A stretch of 63,226 nt of DNA from an uncultured Alphaproteobacteria bacterium (GTDB lineage: Bacteria; Pseudomonadota; Alphaproteobacteria; HIMB59; GCA-002718135): positions 1 through 63,226 of the forward strand of contig CABXEZ010000005.1 in assembly GCA_902511405.1 (NCBI GenBank), read 5' to 3'. This document shows, piece by piece, positions 60,670-63,226 of this stretch. Every line of letters begins with the position of its first letter. Position 1 is the stretch's first letter. Both the position numbers and the translations under genes were made by a program. The notes below the pieces were generated by a model. It saw only the letters and a program-made list of their open reading frames with translations. It made no database searches and was not told the DNA's origin.

Positions 60670-61395
60670 TTACAATATTTTTTTAAAATTATTATACAAA
60701 TTTTCAGCATTAAAATTCATAAGTTTCATATTATCTTGTGCTTTTTGATCAAACTTTTCTAATGCACCTTCTCCTAAACTAGCTTCGAGAGCTTTTTCAT
60801 ACTCTGGAACGCATCCCCACTGAGATACAGTATTATCTTTAATTTCAATATGAAATTGAATTCCATAAGCATGATTTTTATATTTAAAGATTTGATATTT
60901 TGTTGTTGGAGATGAACCAAGAATTGTTACATCATCATTTGTTTCAAGATCTTGTACTTCGTAGCTGTGCCACTGTAATGCTTTAATAGAAGAATTAAAT
61001 TCGCCAAATAAGTGATCGCTTGAGTAATTTTTATTCATAGAAATATCTAAAATACCAATTTCAGGAGGTGTTGATTTTACAACATTGCCTCCAAGGACCT
61101 CTCCCAGTAATTGACAACCTAAACAAAAACCCAGATAGGGCTTTTCTAAATTAACAACAAATTCTTTTATTTTATTTTTCTCCTCAATTAGCCAAGGATA
61201 TTCTTTTTCCATCCAAGTATCCATAGGACCACCCATACAAAACATACCATCAAATTGATCTAGATTGGATGGTATGTTTTCTCCCTGATCAAGTTCAATC
61301 GTTGTAAGATTAAAGTTATCTTGATGCATTAAATCTAAAAGATAACCAGGTGTTTCAATATCAATATGTTGAAGAATAATAATATTTTTACTCAT
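60670..61395 (-). CDS. Class I glutamine amidotransferase-like protein
   Basis: A 241-residue stand-alone GATase resembling the GMP synthase amidotransferase domain. The nucleophile is C91 in YLGFCLGCQLLGEVLGG. The His-Glu pair is in AYGIQFHIEIKDN near 175. The start IIILQHIDIETPGYLLDLM is typical of the COG0518 group. No synthase partner domain is present; such proteins may be gamma-glutamyl hydrolases (PuuD-like) or amidotransferases of unknown acceptor. Its start overlaps the Ogt gene by 4 bp. Confidence 0.87.
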   Translation of the reverse strand: MSKNIIILQHIDIETPGYLLDLMHQDNFNLTTIELDQGENIPSNLDQFDGMFCMGGPMDTWMEKEYPWLIEEKNKIKEFVVNLEKPYLGFCLGCQLLGEVLGGNVVKSTPPEIGILDISMNKNYSSDHLFGEFNSSIKALQWHSYEVQDLETNDDVTILGSSPTTKYQIFKYKNHAYGIQFHIEIKDNTVSQWGCVPEYEKALEASLGEGALEKFDQKAQDNMKLMNFNAENLYNNFKKIL

Positions 61396-61835
61396 TTTTG
61401 TTCAAGTTTTAAAAGTTTTTGTTTTAATTTGATACCACCAAGTCCTGAAAAACCTCCAAGTGTACCATCCGATCGTACAACGCGGTGACAAGGTATAACT
61501 AATAAATGATTATTTTGACCACATACATTTCCTACATAACGCGGTGAGGTGCGTAATACTCTGGCAATCTCTCCATATGTTTTAGTATTTCCATATCTAA
61601 TATTACTAAGTTGTTTCCATATTTTTTTTTGTAATAATGATCCTGAGATATGAAGTTTTATAGAAAATTTTTTTCTCTTTCCTTTGATGAATTCAAGTAT
61701 TTGTTTCTTAAATTTTATTAAAACAATATTTTTCCCTTTATTTTTGTTTTTCCCAAACTTGATAGACATGATAAGATCATTTTCCTCTGAAATAGTTATC
61801 CAACCTATAGAACTGCTGAAACTTAGTATATTCAT
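61392..61835 (-). CDS. ogt: Methylated-DNA--protein-cysteine methyltransferase
   Basis: A 147-residue O6-alkylguanine transferase. The active site is VIPCHRVV, with the family tail RSDGTLGGFSGLGGIKLKQ. The DNA-binding helix region has TYGEIARVLRTSPRYVGNVC. It transfers the alkyl group of O6-alkylguanine to its own cysteine, repairing DNA. It is slightly short at the N-terminus relative to Ada/Ogt proteins, which is common. It is co-oriented with the GATase gene (4-bp overlap) and divergent from the DUF6494 gene. Confidence 0.95.
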   Translation of the reverse strand: MNILSFSSSIGWITISEENDLIMSIKFGKNKNKGKNIVLIKFKKQILEFIKGKRKKFSIKLHISGSLLQKKIWKQLSNIRYGNTKTYGEIARVLRTSPRYVGNVCGQNNHLLVIPCHRVVRSDGTLGGFSGLGGIKLKQKLLKLEQK

Positions 61836-61939
61836 ATAAAAAACCTACAATAAATAAAGATTATTTCAATATTAATTCTATGAGAATTTTACTTTACTGA
61901 TTGAAATGAATCAAAGATTGAATTACTCTATTTATTATT

Positions 61940-62146
61940 ATGGATGAAGATAATCTTAATATTGAAATTAGAAAGTTTTTAAAAAAAGTAGGTATAACTT
62001 CTCAACGTGAAATTGAGAAATTTATAAGAATGAGTGTTGCTAATGGCAACCTTAAGGAAGGTCAATCTATTGAAATTTCAATGAATTTGTCGTCAGAAAA
62101 TAATGAATTATCTCATTTAATAAAAGAAACTATAAATATTAAATAA
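61940..62146 (+). CDS. DUF6494-like small protein
   Basis: A 68-residue acidic protein resembling the DUF6494 family of alphaproteobacteria. It begins MDEDNLNIEIRKFLKKVGIT, then SQREIEKFIRMSVANGNL, and ends in a short beta-strand-like segment. Function of the family is unknown. It stands alone between divergent ogt and the convergent serine hydrolase gene (12 bp between stops). Family recognition is from memory of the N-terminal IRKFLKxVGxTSQxEIE pattern. Confidence 0.75.
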   Translation: MDEDNLNIEIRKFLKKVGITSQREIEKFIRMSVANGNLKEGQSIEISMNLSSENNELSHLIKETINIK

Positions 62147-62158
62147 TAAAAAATATTT

Positions 62159-63205
62159 TTATCTACAACTCCTATAAATATTTGTAATAAAATTTTGCTC
62201 ATTCCACTCAGATGGTCCAGCACCAATTCGTGTAACAATAATTTTTTCTGTAGGAAATATATAACATCTATTTGAGTTATATCCCTCAAGAGCAAACATA
62301 TTTTTTGGTAAACTTAGCCAATGTGTTCCATCAGTATTTAACCAAAATTGGTATCCATAGTTTTCATTTAATTTTTGTGATTTAGTTGTAATTTTTTTAA
62401 TCAAATTTTTTGGAATTAATTGTTTCTTTTTCCACTTTCCATAATTTAATAGTAAAAGTCCAAATTTAGACAAATCTCTAGCAGAGATATGCAAACCTAC
62501 ATGTGATGAGGTGAATGGTCCTAAGAAATTTCCACCACCATGTAAATCCCAGCTAGCATTTTCAATACCAATTGGTTTTAAAACTTTTTTATTAAGATAC
62601 TCATGGATATTAATTTTAGCTATTTTAAAAAATAATATTGATAATATCGCTACTCCTGCATCTGAGTAATCCCATTGAGTACCAGGTATTGAAGTCAGTT
62701 TAGCAACTGATTTACCATATCTATTATCACACATCCCAAGAGCAAATTCATATGGGCCAAAATTGGGTCGTGTCACTAAACCATATATTTGATGGTTTTC
62801 TCCAGGAATACCAGATGTCATGGAGAGTAAATGATGAAGTGTAATTTCTTTTTTTCGTAAATCATTATCTATAAATGATTTAGGAAGAAACTTATAAATT
62901 TTTGTATTTAAATCAATTGGTGTTTTTTTTGGATTAGTTTTTTTATTTATCTCATCTAGTAGTAAAAACCATGCAAGGCCAGTAAATGATTTAGTACAAG
63001 ACCACACATCAAAACGACTTTGAGGGAGTGTCATAAAACTATGATGGTCAAAGATTATTTCACCATTTTTAATAATCAAAATACTTTGAGGATAATTACC
63101 AAAAAAGAGCTGCTGTCTATTAATTTCAGACTGTAATTTTTTATAATTGATATTTTTGTTTTTTATATATTTCCAACTAGCATTATCTTTTTCAGGAAAA
63201 TGCAT
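62159..63205 (-). CDS. Beta-lactamase-family serine hydrolase
   Basis: A 348-residue class C beta-lactamase-fold protein. The SxxK motif is in VWSCTKSFTGLAWF (near 67), the Tyr motif is WDYSDAGVAIL near 170 (YSD instead of YxN), and HLSARDLSKFGLLLLN and LEGYNSNRCYIFP follow. There is no signal peptide. The YSD variant is usual for esterase/6-aminohexanoate-dimer-hydrolase-like members, so amide or ester hydrolysis is more likely than antibiotic resistance. The ATG at 63205 lies 21 bp from the window edge, so upstream context is unseen. It is a distant homologue of the 27611-28819 product. Confidence 0.85.
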   Translation of the reverse strand: MHFPEKDNASWKYIKNKNINYKKLQSEINRQQLFFGNYPQSILIIKNGEIIFDHHSFMTLPQSRFDVWSCTKSFTGLAWFLLLDEINKKTNPKKTPIDLNTKIYKFLPKSFIDNDLRKKEITLHHLLSMTSGIPGENHQIYGLVTRPNFGPYEFALGMCDNRYGKSVAKLTSIPGTQWDYSDAGVAILSILFFKIAKINIHEYLNKKVLKPIGIENASWDLHGGGNFLGPFTSSHVGLHISARDLSKFGLLLLNYGKWKKKQLIPKNLIKKITTKSQKLNENYGYQFWLNTDGTHWLSLPKNMFALEGYNSNRCYIFPTEKIIVTRIGAGPSEWNEQNFITNIYRSCR

Positions 63206-63226
63206 GGATTTTTATTTAGGCCTTTT

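Noticed and set aside
27611-63205. Two beta-lactamase-fold genes as antibiotic resistance.
   Set aside because: No signal peptide is visible in either, and the second has a YSD motif. Esterase/amidase function is more likely.
1-63226. Search for mobile elements, prophage genes, CRISPR arrays, tRNA and rRNA genes.
   Set aside because: No transposase or integrase motif, regular repeat array, cloverleaf or rRNA-like sequence was noticed by eye on either strand. A tRNAscan or IS search was not possible.

Overview
This is a strongly AT-rich, tightly packed bacterial chromosome segment with 1-4 bp gene overlaps and no intergenic stretch over 300 bases. The content (RhaSTPQ-type rhamnose importer, bifunctional rhamnulose-1-phosphate aldolase/dehydrogenase, MocE-type Rieske ferredoxin, SorC regulators, several GMC oxidoreductases, Frc-like ABC importer, DUF6494) points to an alphaproteobacterium. 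The low G+C and streamlining suggest a planktonic marine lineage of the SAR11/HIMB59 (AEGEAN-169) kind. That placement is inference. I see no transposase, phage gene, CRISPR array, tRNA or rRNA.

Layout. (A) 1-7287: L-rhamnose locus. A CUT2 importer (rhaS-T-P-Q, minus strand, last gene cut by the window edge) is divergent from the aldolase/dehydrogenase and a rhamnulokinase-like FGGY kinase. (B) 7289-15261 and (C) 15341-26701: two parallel polyol modules. Each has a GMC oxidoreductase, an SDR, a SorC regulator, a CUT1 importer (binding protein plus two permeases, no ATPase) and a sorbitol/xylitol-type dehydrogenase. Module C also has a mannitol-dehydrogenase family gene, an epimerase and a xylulokinase. 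The module B dehydrogenase and the module C mannitol dehydrogenase are broken by four single-base frameshifts, at least three in homopolymers. (D) 26742-30229: DMT transporter, serine hydrolase and GlcD-type FAD oxidase. (E) 30232-43007: a long minus-strand cluster encoding an SDR, an L-arabonate-dehydratase-like enzyme, an SMP-30 lactonase, a sterol-desaturase-like hydroxylase, two divergent PanB-family proteins, two MocD-like diiron oxygenases, a MocE-type Rieske ferredoxin and a ferredoxin reductase. It is divergent from a one-NBD sugar importer. This is the most novel part: it looks like a rhizopine-MocDEF-like monooxygenase system joined to an oxidative sugar-acid pathway. (F) 43014-48308: peroxiredoxin, DsbD/ScsB-like protein, YqgE, two small genes, and an ammonium transporter preceded by two tandem glutamine-riboswitch (glnA-motif) aptamers. 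(G) 48399-60529: a LacI-controlled CUT2 importer with three Gfo/Idh/MocA dehydrogenases, two xylose-isomerase-like TIM barrels and a mutarotase-like protein. (H) 60670-63205: glutamine amidotransferase-like protein, Ogt, DUF6494 and a second serine hydrolase.

How it works together: nearly everything serves import and oxidation of monosaccharides and polyols. Five binding-protein-dependent importers each feed adjacent dehydrogenases, isomerases, kinases or dehydratases. In all five importer operons a strong stem-loop follows the binding-protein gene, presumably so that it is expressed above the membrane components. Paired 14-bp palindromes spaced 19 bp apart are the likely operators of the two SorC-regulated modules. 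A LacI-type operator lies in the divergent promoter of region G.
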